A DNA stretch of 64,000 nt, taken from the NCBI GenBank assembly GCA_963731585.1, contig CAVSWC010000010.1, positions 173,511 through 237,510 on the forward strand, written 5' to 3'. The notes below the pieces were generated by a model. That model was not told the origin of the DNA and ran no database searches. It was given only the letters and a program-made list of their open reading frames with translations. Of this stretch, positions 1-10,312 are shown one piece after another (within the stretch, counting starts at the first letter, position 1; every line of letters starts with the position of its first letter). This DNA is from CANKHA01 sp963731585 (lineage in GTDB: Bacteria > Pseudomonadota > Alphaproteobacteria > Rhizobiales > Xanthobacteraceae). The position numbers and the translations under genes are program-made.

Positions 1-1208
1 GCGCCCCATAGCCCGATGATGGGGACAAGAATGGCGTTGAGCGTCGCCGACGCCAGGGCGCCAACCGCGCCCGCGATCAGGATCGCCCTGTCGCGATGCA
101 GCGCCAACAACAGGTATCCGTATTGATCGGCTCCGATCCGCGCCCAGGTGGCCACCAGCAACAGACCGAACAGAGGCAAGTAAGCATCGAGCGCGGGCCG
201 TTGCAGGAATGGCAAAATAACGAACACCGCGCCAAAGGCGGCGATCGACATCGGCAAGGTCCAGCTCACCGCCTCGAGCCGCAGCTTCCTTTCCCGATCA
301 TGCAACTCGCTGGCGTCCGCTTTCGCGACCGCTTCGATGAGTCGGGTGGCTTGCGGCTGCACAATCACCGCGATGATCATTCCGTGCACGACATTCGCAA
401 CCGACCAGAAGAAGACATAGACGCCCGTCAGTTCCAAACCGAGCGTCAGCGAGATCAGGTAGCGATCCATGAAAAGGCTTGCGGCATCCGTGACATTTCG
501 CAGATAGAGCTGGCAGCTGCTGCGCAGGCTGCTGATCTGTTCCGACAATTCTGTCCAGCACAACAGGGGACCCGCGCGTTGCGCCAGCATCCAGCCGAGA
601 AGAACCGTCCATGTCAGGGTCAGGCCGAGCAGCCAGCCGAGAAAGATACTGTCGAGCGTCCGCGTCTCAGGGTAGAGCAGACCGAGCCCGACAATGACAA
701 CCGGCCATAACCCGGCGCGGATGAATTCCAAGGTGCTGGTCAAAGCGATATAGCCGCGCGCGATGAAGAGGTCGTGGGCGTCCGATGAGAGATGCTCAAG
801 CAGCGCAATCGGCGCGATAAACCAGGCCCAGGCGGTTGGCACCGGCGAACCGAGGGCGAAGTTGCCGGCCCAGAAGATTGGTTGGAAAACAATATGCGCC
901 GACACTGTAATGGTGAAGCGGGCGGCAATTTTTCGCAACGCATCCTTGGGCGTCGCCAAAACGATCCGCCGGGCGACCCATTCCGTCAGACCAAACCCGA
1001 GCCATGCCGGACTCAAGGTGCCGGCAGCCGCCACCAGCCCATAGACGCCGAGCTCGGCCAGCCCCAGGTAACGGGCGGTATAGAGCGCGAGGAGAAACTT
1101 GGCGACGGTGCTGACGCCGCGCAAGGCGAACAGCACAAGATGGTTGAATATTTTCAGGAGCGCGGAAGTCTCACCGCGCTGCAGCGCCCCGTAACTGGTC
1201 TCACTCAT
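1..1208 (-). CDS. Wzx-like polysaccharide flippase (partial, 3' end outside window)
   Basis: The minus strand is open from the ATG at 1208 to the window edge, giving 402 codons without a stop. The protein has many hydrophobic helices, starting with a segment near residues 20-45, and alternating loops, as in the MOP/polysaccharide flippase superfamily that moves lipid-linked oligosaccharides across the inner membrane. Its start overlaps the stop of the upstream acyltransferase gene in the string ATGAGTGA, so translation is probably coupled. Neighbour context (CelD-like GNAT) supports a role in exopolysaccharide or O-antigen export. The family call rests on hydrophobic pattern and context, not on a signature motif. 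The C-terminus is missing. Confidence 0.7.
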   Translation of the reverse strand, partial: MSETSYGALQRGETSALLKIFNHLVLFALRGVSTVAKFLLALYTARYLGLAELGVYGLVAAAGTLSPAWLGFGLTEWVARRIVLATPKDALRKIAARFTITVSAHIVFQPIFWAGNFALGSPVPTAWAWFIAPIALLEHLSSDAHDLFIARGYIALTSTLEFIRAGLWPVVIVGLGLLYPETRTLDSIFLGWLLGLTLTWTVLLGWMLAQRAGPLLCWTELSEQISSLRSSCQLYLRNVTDAASLFMDRYLISLTLGLELTGVYVFFWSVANVVHGMIIAVIVQPQATRLIEAVAKADASELHDRERKLRLEAVSWTLPMSIAAFGAVFVILPFLQRPALDAYLPLFGLLLVATWARIGADQYGYLLLALHRDRAILIAGAVGALASATLNAILVPIIGLWG

Positions 1209-2511
1209 CGCCGTGCCCTGACGAAGGCCCCAACCGCCTGGTGAGCGTCCGAATTTTCTTTGCACCGTGCCACAAGATCGGCGTTTGCTTGATGAAGCGT
1301 GTGGTCCGCCGCAACAAGGTTGTCCCTGTGGCAGCAACTAAACCGGAGAGGGTGGCTGCCGACAGGTAATCATAAAGGGCGAGTTTGCTGTCCGCCCAAT
1401 CGAGCTTGTAAGGTTCGTCACCAATGGTGAAATCGAAATCGCGGAAGCCGAGCCCGATACAGTGGCGGAGCAACTCGTGAAGATGGGCCGTGCCCGGTCC
1501 AAAGCGCGAGATCTCGCCTGGGTTATAGCTGGAGAGAATGAGATAGTAACAATCGCGGAATTTCAGCCCGACGCTGACGGCGCCCACCGCTTCGCCGACG
1601 TCCAGCCGGCTGACATGCACAAGATCGCGTGTGTCCAAATCAGTCGCCATGGCCTGGTAAAATGCCGGATAACCACTGCGCTTGAAAATATTTTCAACGC
1701 CCATACGCGTGAAGAAGGATGTCTTTTGCTCTACGAGCGTCTCGAGCGCATGGATGGCTTGCGATGGTTCGATAAGCTGCACAAAGTTCAGCTTGCCATG
1801 CTCCTCGAGTTGCCGCTGTTTGCGCCGCGCGGTCTTGCGCGTCGAGGCAGAGCGCTTCGCAGCATAATATTCCTCCCAGTTGCACCCGAGCTTGGCGACG
1901 TAGGCGCCGCTTCGATTGAGAACTACTTTGAGACGAAGGAACGGATTTTTCTGCTGTCCGACCATCTCCGGCATTTTTTGCAGATCGACAAGGTCGAAGC
2001 GGTACCGCGGTTCGGCCTGCAACACCTTCACGATCGATTGCCATACCACGGGAAATTGGTTTGCTGCCGAATGCTCTGCAAACGACTTTGCAAGAAGCGG
2101 AGCGTTGTAGTCGCCCAGTTCCGAACCGAGCCAAGTCAGCCGACGAAGACCGCGACGCGTCTCGATCGCAAGCGGCAGGATGAACAGCAACCCTGTGTCC
2201 CCAGCGCGCCCGAATACGATCGCCGGGACTGTGCCTTTGCGCGACCCGATATGATGCTGCCACTTTTCCAGCCACGCAAAGGTTTGAAACGGCGTGTGGT
2301 CGGCAAGCGCCTCAAACGTTTTCCATTCGGCGGCGGCCGCCGCCAGGTCGTCCGCCACTGTCAGTTGAAGATCCTGCGCGGCCGTTAAACGATCCGGCCC
2401 GCAGCCCGGGGGCACACTCGCTTCAAACGAGCGCCTCAATGCCGGGAAAGTTCCTGCGTCCGATGTCTGCAGGTGCTCGCGAGCATGCAGGGTCCCGCTG
2501 GTTTCCGACAT
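1201..2511 (-). CDS. GNAT acyltransferase, CelD/BcsL-like (polysaccharide biosynthesis)
   Basis: A 436-residue intact protein. The C-terminal half holds the marks of the Acetyltransf_6 (CelD-like) GNAT family: an acceptor-binding stretch around residues 300-340 and FDFTIGDEPYKLDWAD near residue 370, the typical end of the acyl-CoA fold in these enzymes. Family members are linked to cellulose or exopolysaccharide acylation. It overlaps the flippase start by 8 bases, so both belong to one minus-strand operon. It is transcribed divergently from the FAD oxidoreductase at 2715. The substrate cannot be read from the sequence. Confidence 0.85.
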   Translation of the reverse strand: MSETSGTLHAREHLQTSDAGTFPALRRSFEASVPPGCGPDRLTAAQDLQLTVADDLAAAAAEWKTFEALADHTPFQTFAWLEKWQHHIGSRKGTVPAIVFGRAGDTGLLFILPLAIETRRGLRRLTWLGSELGDYNAPLLAKSFAEHSAANQFPVVWQSIVKVLQAEPRYRFDLVDLQKMPEMVGQQKNPFLRLKVVLNRSGAYVAKLGCNWEEYYAAKRSASTRKTARRKQRQLEEHGKLNFVQLIEPSQAIHALETLVEQKTSFFTRMGVENIFKRSGYPAFYQAMATDLDTRDLVHVSRLDVGEAVGAVSVGLKFRDCYYLILSSYNPGEISRFGPGTAHLHELLRHCIGLGFRDFDFTIGDEPYKLDWADSKLALYDYLSAATLSGLVAATGTTLLRRTTRFIKQTPILWHGAKKIRTLTRRLGPSSGHGDE

Positions 2512-2714
2512 TCCAACCTATGTGCTGCTTGCATTAACCGTGACGCATCCTTGCAAAGAAGTCTGAATATTCCGTGCGTGAACAGGCAAATTGTCGCGGG
2601 TATTAACCATAGGGATGAAGCTTTCACGACGAACAGCCGAAATTTCGTCGATCTCGTTTCGGATTCATTTAGTGCTCCGCTCTATGAATAAAAGTTGCTC
2701 CGGGGTAGGTGCCT
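2512..2714. promoter_or_regulatory. divergent intergenic region
   Basis: This 203-bp gap separates two divergently transcribed genes and must hold both promoters. It is visibly AT-richer than the flanks. I see no convincing paired -35/-10 boxes or operator palindrome. A G-run with AGG at 2702-2709 sits 5-9 bases before the ATG at 2715 and decides that start over the GTG at 2709. Confidence 0.4.
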
Positions 2715-3887
2715 ATGCGGAAAATTGATATTGCCATCATCGGTGGTGGCCTGGCCGGCTCGACGGCCGCAGCGATGCTGGGACGCGCCGGCGTCTCTGC
2801 CGTACTGATCGATCCGCACGAAGTTTATCGGCCGGATTTTCGCTGCGAAAAACTCGATGCCTCACAGGTGCAATTGTTGCGCAAGACTGGCCTCGGCCAG
2901 GCTGTGTTCGCGGCCGCGGTCCACAATAAAGAAATTTTGGTCATGCGGTCGCGGCGTGCTGTCGAAAGACGGGCTTGCGAGCAATACGGAATTATTTACG
3001 ACACCCTGGTGAATACGATGCGGGAGCAAATTGCGCCCGGCATTGAACGCGTGACGGCCAAGGCGACCGCCATTTCAACCAGCGCGGTCCGGCAGCTTGT
3101 TACTTTGTCGACAGGGGAGACCGTTGACGCGCGCCTCGTCGTGTTGTCCAACGGCTTGAATATCGGGTTGCGCCAGAGTCTCGGCATAGCCCGGGAAACA
3201 ATCAGCGCCTGCCATTCCATCAGTGTCGGGTTTAATATCGAGCCAGCCGTGGCGTCTCAATTCGATTTCCCGGCCTTGACCTATTTCCCCGAACACGCCT
3301 CCGATCGGATGGCTTATCTGACAGTGTTTCCTGTTCAATCCGGCATGCGCGCCAATCTTTTCGTCTACCGCGACATGCACGATCTCTGGCTTCGGCAAAT
3401 GCGCAATGCGCCGAAAGAGACGCTGGTATCAGCCATGCCGGCGTTACAACACCTGCTCGGAGACTTTTCGGTCCCTGGCGAGGTCCGCATCCGTCCAGTG
3501 GATCTCTACCGGACCGCCGGACATCGCCAGCCCGGAGTCGTCTTACTCGGTGACGCCTTCGCGACGTCGTGTCCGGCTGCCGGTACCGGCGTCAACAAGG
3601 TGCTCACCGACGTCGAGCGTCTGTGCAACGTGCATATCCCGCACTGGCTGGCCAGCACGGGAATGGGCGCGGAAAAGATTGCCGGGTTCTACGAGGACCC
3701 CGTCAAAGTCGCCTGCGACGCCGCTTCACTTAACAAAGCTTTTTATCTGCGGGCGCTGTCGACGGATAGCGGATTATCCTGGCGCGTTCGGCGCTGGGCG
3801 CGTTCTTTTGCGCGCTCCAGGATCGGTGCCTGGCGACGGACCGCTGCTCCGCGGCCACCCGGCCGGCAGCGCCTTGCTGCCAGCTAG
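2715..3887 (+). CDS. FAD-dependent oxidoreductase (PHBH/geranylgeranyl-reductase-like)
   Basis: A 390-residue flavoprotein. The dinucleotide-binding motif IAIIGGGLAGSTAA lies at residues 5-18 and is followed by an acidic strand end (LIDPH). The second FAD motif, LLGDAFATSCPAAGTGVNKV, lies near residue 275, as in class A flavoprotein monooxygenases and related reductases. It stands alone, divergent from the polysaccharide genes. A GTG six bases upstream is an alternative start. The G-rich ribosome-binding site is better spaced for the ATG. The substrate is unknown. Confidence 0.8.
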   Translation: MRKIDIAIIGGGLAGSTAAAMLGRAGVSAVLIDPHEVYRPDFRCEKLDASQVQLLRKTGLGQAVFAAAVHNKEILVMRSRRAVERRACEQYGIIYDTLVNTMREQIAPGIERVTAKATAISTSAVRQLVTLSTGETVDARLVVLSNGLNIGLRQSLGIARETISACHSISVGFNIEPAVASQFDFPALTYFPEHASDRMAYLTVFPVQSGMRANLFVYRDMHDLWLRQMRNAPKETLVSAMPALQHLLGDFSVPGEVRIRPVDLYRTAGHRQPGVVLLGDAFATSCPAAGTGVNKVLTDVERLCNVHIPHWLASTGMGAEKIAGFYEDPVKVACDAASLNKAFYLRALSTDSGLSWRVRRWARSFARSRIGAWRRTAAPRPPGRQRLAAS

Positions 3888-4694
3888 CCAACGACGTCGA
3901 AGACGCAGTCTGTGGGCGGGCGAAATCCAGAGAGCGGTGCGAAGAGCGTTGCCAGAACGCCATTCCACCGCGTTCTGCCGTGCAGAGCATTGGTTTAAGA
4001 GCTGAGAAGGCTTGGCTCCCCTTCCTGAATACGTATCGAACGATGTGCGTCACGCCCGAACAGGCTTTTCGGCGACTTTTAGAGGATATCCGAGAGGTGC
4101 GCTTCGCCACCCAGACGATGCCGTAGGAAAGCAGGCTGCCCAACGGTTAACTTCCCGATGTGGGGCACCCCTGACATGGATCTGGCTCAGTGGCCAAAGC
4201 ATCACACGCCCACGATCTGCATTGACGGCGGCAGGCCCAACCAACTGGCGCTGACGCCTCGCGTTGGGGTTACTAGCGCGCCGCTAGCTCGGGTCCACCG
4301 GGTAAGGAAGAAAGGCCAGTGTTGGTCATCTCTTCTTCAGTTATTTCCGCTACTCTGGGAGTTGGGATCTGCGGAGGCGGTTCTGGCCGCAGCGTTCCGG
4401 CGACCCTGGCGGCAGACGGGCGCGCACACCATTCGCTCGCTGCCCCAGGGGCCGTTCGCCACGCCCCTCTAAGCCCGCACGAGTGCAACGCCAAACAGCG
4501 CAACAGCGTCGCGGTTCTCTGATAGCTAATCAGGTGGCCTAAGCGATCAAAGCATTGGTCTAACTAAATAAAGTGTGACAGCAAGCAACATGGGACGAGT
4601 ATGGGAAGATTAGGCTGGCGTTGCGCTGTTGCGCTCACGCTTCGTTTGTTGCGCTCGCCTCGCCAACTAGTACCCGCAGCAGGAGATCGGCAAG
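3888..4694. other. intergenic, no supported gene
   Basis: About 800 bp without a convincing reading frame. The open frames here are short, arginine-rich and overlap on both strands, which is typical of chance frames in GC-rich DNA. No RNA gene or strong hairpin was recognised. Confidence 0.5.
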
Positions 4695-4907
4695 CTACGG
4701 CGACAGCTCCCCGCCGGCCCGCTGTCGGTTCCTGATAAGCATGATCGCCATGCCCGCGTCTCGGGCGTCCTGGGTGTTGGTGGCGGCACAGTAGAGGCTG
4801 AAGCCAATCCGCCTTGCCTGCTCTACTTCGGTCAACTCCCGCCCATCAACTCGTCGCTGTCTCTTCTCACGCTTGGCTAGTCGGCTGCGTAGGTTGGAAA
4901 TCGTCAT
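4695..4907 (-). CDS. small conserved hypothetical protein
   Basis: A 70-residue frame beginning MTISNLRSRLAKREKRQRR. The highly charged N-terminal helix resembles short proteins common in Bradyrhizobium that start with a SKLRSRxAKLEKR-type helix. A GGAG lies about 11 bases before the start. The gene is isolated in a gene-poor stretch. The function is unknown, and the call rests on composition, start context and family likeness from memory. Confidence 0.45.
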   Translation of the reverse strand: MTISNLRSRLAKREKRQRRVDGRELTEVEQARRIGFSLYCAATNTQDARDAGMAIMLIRNRQRAGGELSP

Positions 4908-5219
4908 GCCGCTGCGCTCCGGTGTGTGAGCAGCTTAGGTGGCACAGGTGCGGATTTCCGCTCTCCAGTAAGGCTGCCAATCGTTGCTCCATGGCTTCGA
5001 TGAACAGGCGCATCAATGCAATTGCATCAGCTTCGCGCCCGGACGATTAGCTCTGCCGCGCGGTTTGGTTTTGATACCAGACTAAAGGAAAGTAAGCCGG
5101 GTACTTCAATTTAAATCAACCTCGCTATTCGACGAAACGCTTCAATAACTTCCATTCTTGAACGTTCTTTACAGTTCCAGCGTCAGCTTGCCTTATCACT
5201 GAAGCGGCTGGAGACAGCA
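4908..5219. other. intergenic, no supported gene
   Basis: About 310 bp upstream of the TadG-like gene, presumably with its promoter. I see no clear promoter boxes. No gene supported. Confidence 0.4.
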
Positions 5220-6523
5220 ATGATGGGTAGGAAAACGGAACTCTTCATTCGCGAACTGTGCAACAGACTGCAAAAGCTGCGCACATCGGAGCGCGGTAAT
5301 ATTGCAGTGATTTTTTCGCTCGCGCTTGTCCCATTGATGACGGGGCTGGGAGCAGCGGTCGACTTTTCACGCGCAAATGCTACCAAGGAGGACGTACAAG
5401 CGGCGCTCGATAGCGCGCTGCTCGCGGGGGCCAGAGACGGTAGTTCAGCCTGGGCACTCTTGCGGCGAACGTTTTCAACAGCAATCTTGCCTCGAAACAA
5501 TTCTCGGTGCCGACGCCTGCCTTTAGCAAGAACGGAAATTCCATCTATTCCGGCAGTGTGACGGCATCAGTGCCCACCGCGTTGCTTGGGATTATTAGCA
5601 TTAAGTCATTGGGTGTGACTGCTCACGGGCAGGCAACAGCAGCTGAAGCGGATAATTCCTGCATTCTAACGCTTGATAAGGGACAGCCGAAATCGCATAC
5701 CTCGCTGTCGCTCAACGGTGCGCCGGTCGTTAACCTGTCTGGCTGTTCGATCAGATCGAACACGAGCCTGGACTGCAATGGCCACGATGGTAACGTGACA
5801 AAATCGTATGGTGCAGGCTCGGTGGCGGGCTGCGGCCGGCTCGCTCACTTCCAATGCCCCCGTCGCGCCCGACATGTACGCCGTCTTGGCGAAAAACATC
5901 ACCAGCGTATGTGGCGGGGCAAGACCTGGCGCCACCTGGAGCCCTGGCGACATCCGAATCGGGCGGGCATAAGATGGTCAATGAATCCGGCTATATCGAA
6001 TATCACATTTGCGGCGATCTATTGGTGTCCGGATCCTGGTCTCCTCACGAGCAGCGCGCCAGCTACGACGTCGCCATCATCATCGAGAACGGCAGCCTTA
6101 TCGTTGACGACAAGGCGTCCATCAGTACCGCGCGGACAGCAATCGTCCTCACCGGAGTAACAACGGGCCGGCGACAGTCCAGTTCCGAAGGCGCAGGCAA
6201 GAAGGGCACCCTGTCTTCGTCACCCCCAACCAGCGTGGGCAACCCTTGGCAGGCTGGTGTTCTCTATTTGGATCCAAAATTGACCAAAGACGTGAAGAAT
6301 AAATGGGGTCCGGGTGCCGCTTCATTGGGACGGGCTCGTCTTATTGGTAAATTTCCGACGTTGTCACTGATGGGAAGGACATCAAGTGCCAACTCGAAAT
6401 GCACCAAATTCGTGATGAACAACTTTGTCACCATGGCTCTGTAAGACTTTATTTTACACAGCAGAATTGTGCCGGCCTGGGCCTGAAGCAGTGGGACGGC
6501 GTGGTGGCTCATTGGTCAGGTAA
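5220..6523 (+). pseudogene. TadG-like Flp pilus assembly protein, multiply frameshifted
   Basis: The start encodes a short cytoplasmic head with RGNIAVIFSLALVPLMTGLG near residues 30-50, the single membrane helix of TadE/TadG-like proteins, followed by AAVDFSRANATKEDVQAALD, the standard continuation. Downstream pieces in other frames keep the order of rhizobial relatives: ADSDN-like linker, GYIEYHICGDLLVSGS, SNSKCTKFVMN and LGLKQWDGVVAH. At least four frame changes are needed (near 5452, 5830, 5970 and 6440). With one more shift the frame ends at a TAA at 6521-6523. Related proteins act in Tad pilus assembly at the inner membrane. No other tad gene is visible nearby. Either decay or sequence error could explain the shifts. 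Confidence 0.7.
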
Positions 6524-7660
6524 TGTCTTCAGGCGGACGCCGGCGTTAAGCCCGACTGCAAATGCTACTATTTCAGTTAGCGGACGGCCACCAATAGCCC
6601 CGCAACCCATTCGGTGAAGACTTTCCGGATGAGAAGACTGTACTCGGCAGCGGCCTGGCAAATTGCGGCCGATGAACGGCAACCGGGCCACCTACGCAGC
6701 GAGAGAATTTCATTTCGCAAAACATCACCCCGACGCTCGGCGCCATTACGGAACGGCTCCTTAAGGGGGAGTCGCCGACGTAGCTCTTGGCCTCCCGCGC
6801 AAACGAAGTTGGAGAAGCAGGGCAAACTACTCGCCGGCAGCCAGACCCGAAATCGCTCGAGTTCGTTACACAGCTGTTCGTGTAAGCAGGGCTCTACCCA
6901 AGCCGCACCTTGGCTCGTTGGAGACGCTGAAGACGACTCTCGTAGCAGCCAAATCCATTGCGCTTGGCGATCCGGCTGCTGGCGGTGAGGCGGGGCTCGA
7001 TCTTGCGGGCATCACGCGAAAAACTGGGGCTTGCGGAGCACATAAAAGCGAAGACAAAGCTGTATCGGTCGGGACCGATGTTGCAGAAGCTGTTGCCAAA
7101 GGCGAGGCGAGATTGGAATGGGAATCGCAAGCGACGCCAAAACCATTTCCGGTCTGGATCTGTTGCATTACCCAGCGAGGGGCCAGTAGCTACTCTGTCT
7201 ATGTCGCCGGGGTCGGTTCGACAGCAAACAGGCTGACGCTGCAAGTGCGTTAATTGTCTTCCTCACGTCGCGTGTGGTAAGCAGGCGTTAAGCGAGAAGA
7301 GGTTTGAGCTCTGATTTAGAAGGGCTGGCCTGTTCGCTCGAGAGAAGTACCGCTCTCTGGTTGTGGCCGTCATCACCTGGGCACCGTGTCCTGCAAAGTG
7401 CGGATCAGCAGAGGGCGTCTTGCTGTCAGCCCCTAAAAGCGCCTCGCTTAGCGTCCTCCTGGGAGGTCGGAGCTGATTTAGAGGCGGGGGGCAAGCCGAA
7501 AGGATTATTATTTAACTGGGCAGGCCGCCGGGCGTTGACCCGGCGGCCCTAACCCCGGGTATTGTGTACTCGTACCCCAGGGCTGAAAGGGAAGAGACAA
7601 TTTCGAGCGAATTGCATACACATAGATTTGGCGTATGTTAACCCGGCGGTGGGCGAGCAC
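6524..7660. other. long stretch without recognisable genes
   Basis: More than 1 kb with only doubtful frames. A plus-strand frame at 6918-7253 (111 codons) is the best candidate but has no start signal or motif that I recognise. A strong hairpin lies at 7523-7548. Confidence 0.4.
7523..7548. repeat. perfect 10-bp inverted repeat (hairpin)
   Basis: GGCCGCCGGG and CCCGGCGGCC flank a six-base loop CGTTGA. The stem is very stable. No T-run follows on either strand, so an intrinsic terminator is not certain. It could be a cruciform, a protein-binding site or a factor-assisted terminator. Confidence 0.55.
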
Positions 7661-7853
7661 ATGGCATCAAAGTCAGAGGTATATATCGAGAGCGGGCGTG
7701 CGCACTTCGACAACAAGGCGGCGGCTGACGTCCGATTCTAAGGGCAAGAGGTTTTACTTCGAAGTCGCGCACGTCTACTTTCAGCTTGCAGAATATATGG
7801 AGCGTGGCTTGGCCAAAAATCGCGACGCCGAGCAGGCTCATGACCCGGTTTAG
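7661..7853 (+). pseudogene. small helical Rhizobiales protein, one frameshift
   Basis: From the ATG at 7661 the frame reads MASKSEVYIESGRAHFDNKA. After one frame change near 7730 it continues FYFEVAHVYFQLAEYMERG and ends at the TAG at 7851. This pattern (tyrosine-containing helix, short linker, second helix ending in LAE-x-x-ER) matches the small genes at 31524 and 31817 in this window. The family is common in Bradyrhizobium and has no known function. Confidence 0.45.
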
Positions 7854-8216
7854 AGGTTCCTCCAAGCTCTCGTGGATCATCTAAGGCTCGAGCGGCGGCT
7901 CCAGCCATAAAGAAATGGGCATGGAGCAGGGCCTGAGCCGCTTCCGCCGCCGATCCGTGAGAGGCCGCGCACGCGGACTCTGCGACGCACGTGCGCGTCA
8001 GCACCACCGCTCCCGCCAAGGTCGCCGCGAGCAACGAGCTGGCGCAGCGTACCCGTCGCTCTGGCTGCTGCAGGCGTGGCTGTGGAGTCAGGGCTCAAAC
8101 AACAACGTTCCCCCTATTCCGCTGGCTTACGATGCTCGTAGATCGCCTACGGTGCGAGAGCTTGGCAAATCTGCCTAGCCATACGCGAGGGATCGCGGAC
8201 ACACCCAGGGGGAATA

Positions 8217-8663
8217 ATGAAACGGTAATCTGCGCAGCGATTAGCTTCACGCTCCTGAGCAGCGTTGCTTCGGCACAAACTCAGCCCAACACTTGGCAGG
8301 GCTCAATAACTATTCGGGCGCTTACTGGTGCTGCTTGCGAGGGTATTGAGGTTCGCGTCGGCCAGTTGGGCGTAGCGATCTACCGCCCGACCATCGGAGC
8401 AAGCGGGCCATCAAGGTTGCAATTCCTTTTTAACCGGGCGGCGGTGAATCAGCAAAAAACCACGGGGGTTAAATGAATGGAAGCGGCTCCTACAATGGGA
8501 TAAAGTTCGGCGGCAGGCAGGTGTAGATGAATTGTCGGCACGTTTAACCTCAGCTCCCAACCAGCTACAGTCGCAGCGAATACTCCGGACTGTGACGCTC
8601 TCTGGGACGATAACGAATTTTTTCGAAAACACGGGTTGTACTGCGACCATTACGCCCCCATGA
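8217..8663 (+). pseudogene. secreted hypothetical protein, frameshifted
   Basis: An AGGGGGA ribosome-binding site lies just before the ATG at 8217. With one base corrected at about 8224, the N-terminus becomes MKR-VICAAISFTLLSSVASA, a textbook signal peptide followed by QTQPNTWQGSITI. At least two more shifts are needed before the final frame, which ends ENTGCTATITPP at the TGA at 8661. Exported protein of unknown function. Errors and decay cannot be told apart here. Confidence 0.45.
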
Positions 8664-8894
8664 CCAAGTCGTCTGGCGGGCGGGGAATAAACATCCAGCC
8701 TGCGCCGTTTGGCTAACCCCGGGCAGCCTTAATTGGCGGCCTCGTTTCAGAGGTCGGTCTAGCGACGCCGGTCAGATGCCGGCCGCCGTGGCCTCGATGC
8801 GCTTAAGAAAGCTACCGCTGCTGTTTGGGCGGCACCGCCTGCTGATCCCGTGGGCTTCGTCGAAACTGGCGAAGCAACGCCGCAGTCGTGCGGA

Positions 8895-9173
8895 TTAGCC
8901 TGCTCGCTTCAAGCAAGCCCGCTGTTCCGGAGTTGTATCATCCCTACCTTTGGCCTTCTGCGGGCCACATCGATGTGGGGTCCTTTTTTCAAGGCACGAA
9001 GTCATACTGCTGGTCGTGGAGCAACCTTGTGGCCGGTATGTAGCATTGTCGCCACTTAAATCCACGCAGGGTGCGCTTAGGGGTATCATCGCCTCACTAG
9101 GCCAGTTCAATTTGGCTGATGCGACTCCGGGTATGGCAACCAACAACGCTAATGCGAGAAGTTTGGATTTCAT
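8895..9173 (-). CDS. small exported protein
   Basis: The start MKSKLLALALLVAIPGVASA is a clear Sec signal peptide with an AxA-type cleavage site. AAGGGA lies about eight bases upstream of this ATG, which decides the start over longer upstream frames. The mature part of about 70 residues contains four cysteines and no recognised domain. The gene is isolated. Function unknown. Confidence 0.55.
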   Translation of the reverse strand: MKSKLLALALLVAIPGVASAKLNWPSEAMIPLSAPCVDLSGDNATYRPQGCSTTSSMTSCLEKRTPHRCGPQKAKGRDDTTPEQRACLKRAG

Positions 9174-9316
9174 GGATGGTTCCCTTTGCCGGCTGGTGCT
9201 TACTGCGCATGGCTCGTAGCACCAGAACGGATTATAACACTCCTGCCAACTTAATAGCACGGTGACCATAAAACTAAGCGCGGTGAGGCCATTGAAGTCC
9301 GTGGTATCCTCGCGAC

Positions 9317-9421
9317 ATGTCCGTTCCCGGCCTATCGTCCTTCGGCCCGACGAGTTCACTGCAGCCCGACTACAGCGTGATCTACAAAGACCCTGACGGG
9401 CGGGAGTTGGGGTCGAGGTAA
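9317..9421 (+). pseudogene. remnant of the MSLPG small-protein family
   Basis: The 34-codon frame reads MSVPGLSS, then LQPDYSVIYKDPDGREL, which parallels QPDYSMVYKDPNGREL in the intact gene at 29638. Two compensating one-base changes scramble the few codons between. The frame then stops about 65 codons early. The upstream GGTATCCT is also shared with other copies, so the 5' region was duplicated together with the gene. Confidence 0.6.
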
Positions 9422-9510
9422 TGGATCGGCTTGTTGTTGTCGCGGTCGCGACAGCGCGTCGCACTGAGGCGAATCGACTTCCTGCTTTGTTTGGTTGTAG
9501 CCTATGCCTG

Positions 9511-9780
9511 ATGGTAGCCGTGCCACCTTCTTTCGACGCATCTTCTGCTCAGGAGCGGGCTGACAAAGAGCTGCGTCGCGACGTGAAGGAGCTGAGAGCC
9601 CAAGTGCACATGATTAAGATGCAAATCGACAATATTAAGATGCAAATCGACAATCTCGCGCCAGCTGAGGCTCTACGTTACCAACTAATCCTCAAGCTGC
9701 TTCGCGTCATTTTACTGTTCACATTCGTTATCGGAGCCGGCCTTGCTTTCTTGATTGTGAAAGATTGGTTGGGCAGATAG
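9511..9780 (+). CDS. coiled-coil protein with C-terminal membrane anchor
   Basis: The protein has about 89 residues from the ATG at 9511. A longer frame begins at 9421. A charged coiled coil (RADKELRRDVKELRAQ) leads into a tandem IKMQIDN heptad duplication and a C-terminal hydrophobic helix (VILLFTFVIGAGLAFLIV) ending in a short basic tail. This is a tail-anchored layout. No function recognised. Confidence 0.45.
   Translation: MVAVPPSFDASSAQERADKELRRDVKELRAQVHMIKMQIDNIKMQIDNLAPAEALRYQLILKLLRVILLFTFVIGAGLAFLIVKDWLGR
9613..9654 (+). repeat. tandem 21-bp duplication within a coiled coil
   Basis: The unit attaagatgcaaatcgacaa plus one t (encoding IKMQIDN) occurs twice in perfect tandem at 9613-9633 and 9634-9654. 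One unit is exactly one coiled-coil heptad, so length change keeps both frame and heptad register. Confidence 0.9.
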
Positions 9781-10312
9781 ATTTTTTTCCAGCGGCATCC
9801 TAGGCACGGACAAAGCTAACCGCGTTCAAGAAACAGTCCGGCAGGGACTAGGTCTGAACCTTTGTGCTCATGCGGTGTGGTTTGTCACAAATCAACCGCA
9901 CGTTGACGCGGCAATGCCCAGGCCGCACCCGTCCATCACCTTTGGCCCCAAGCAAGACCGCGACGGCTCAACAATGCCGCCCGGCGGTAATCTCGACGCT
10001 CGCGTGATCTGGCCGGCTCTAATACGGTCAGTTCTCGAAACCGCAAAACACGAAAACACGGCGGAGCGCATCGACACAGCCGGCTATGTAACGGTGCGCA
10101 TCCCGCGATTTAATCCGATGGATTTCATGCTTGCGGCTTTCATCATCGCATCTGTGATCATTGCTACGCCGCAAATCGCAGTGCGGCGGGGCTCAGGTAC
10201 TTGCGCCTCTTTAGCGCGCGGTCGAATGCGCCTCGGCGGCCAGCATGCTCCAGTCGGAGGGCGGACTATGCGCGCGGGCCCGACCCTTTATCGCATTAAT
10301 GGGAAATTCGTT

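Noticed and set aside
1462..2388. 308-codon plus-strand frame
   Set aside because: Lies fully antisense to the GNAT gene, has no start signal and has shadow-like composition.
6918..7253. 111-codon plus-strand frame
   Set aside because: No start signal, motif or neighbour support. Kept only as a remark.
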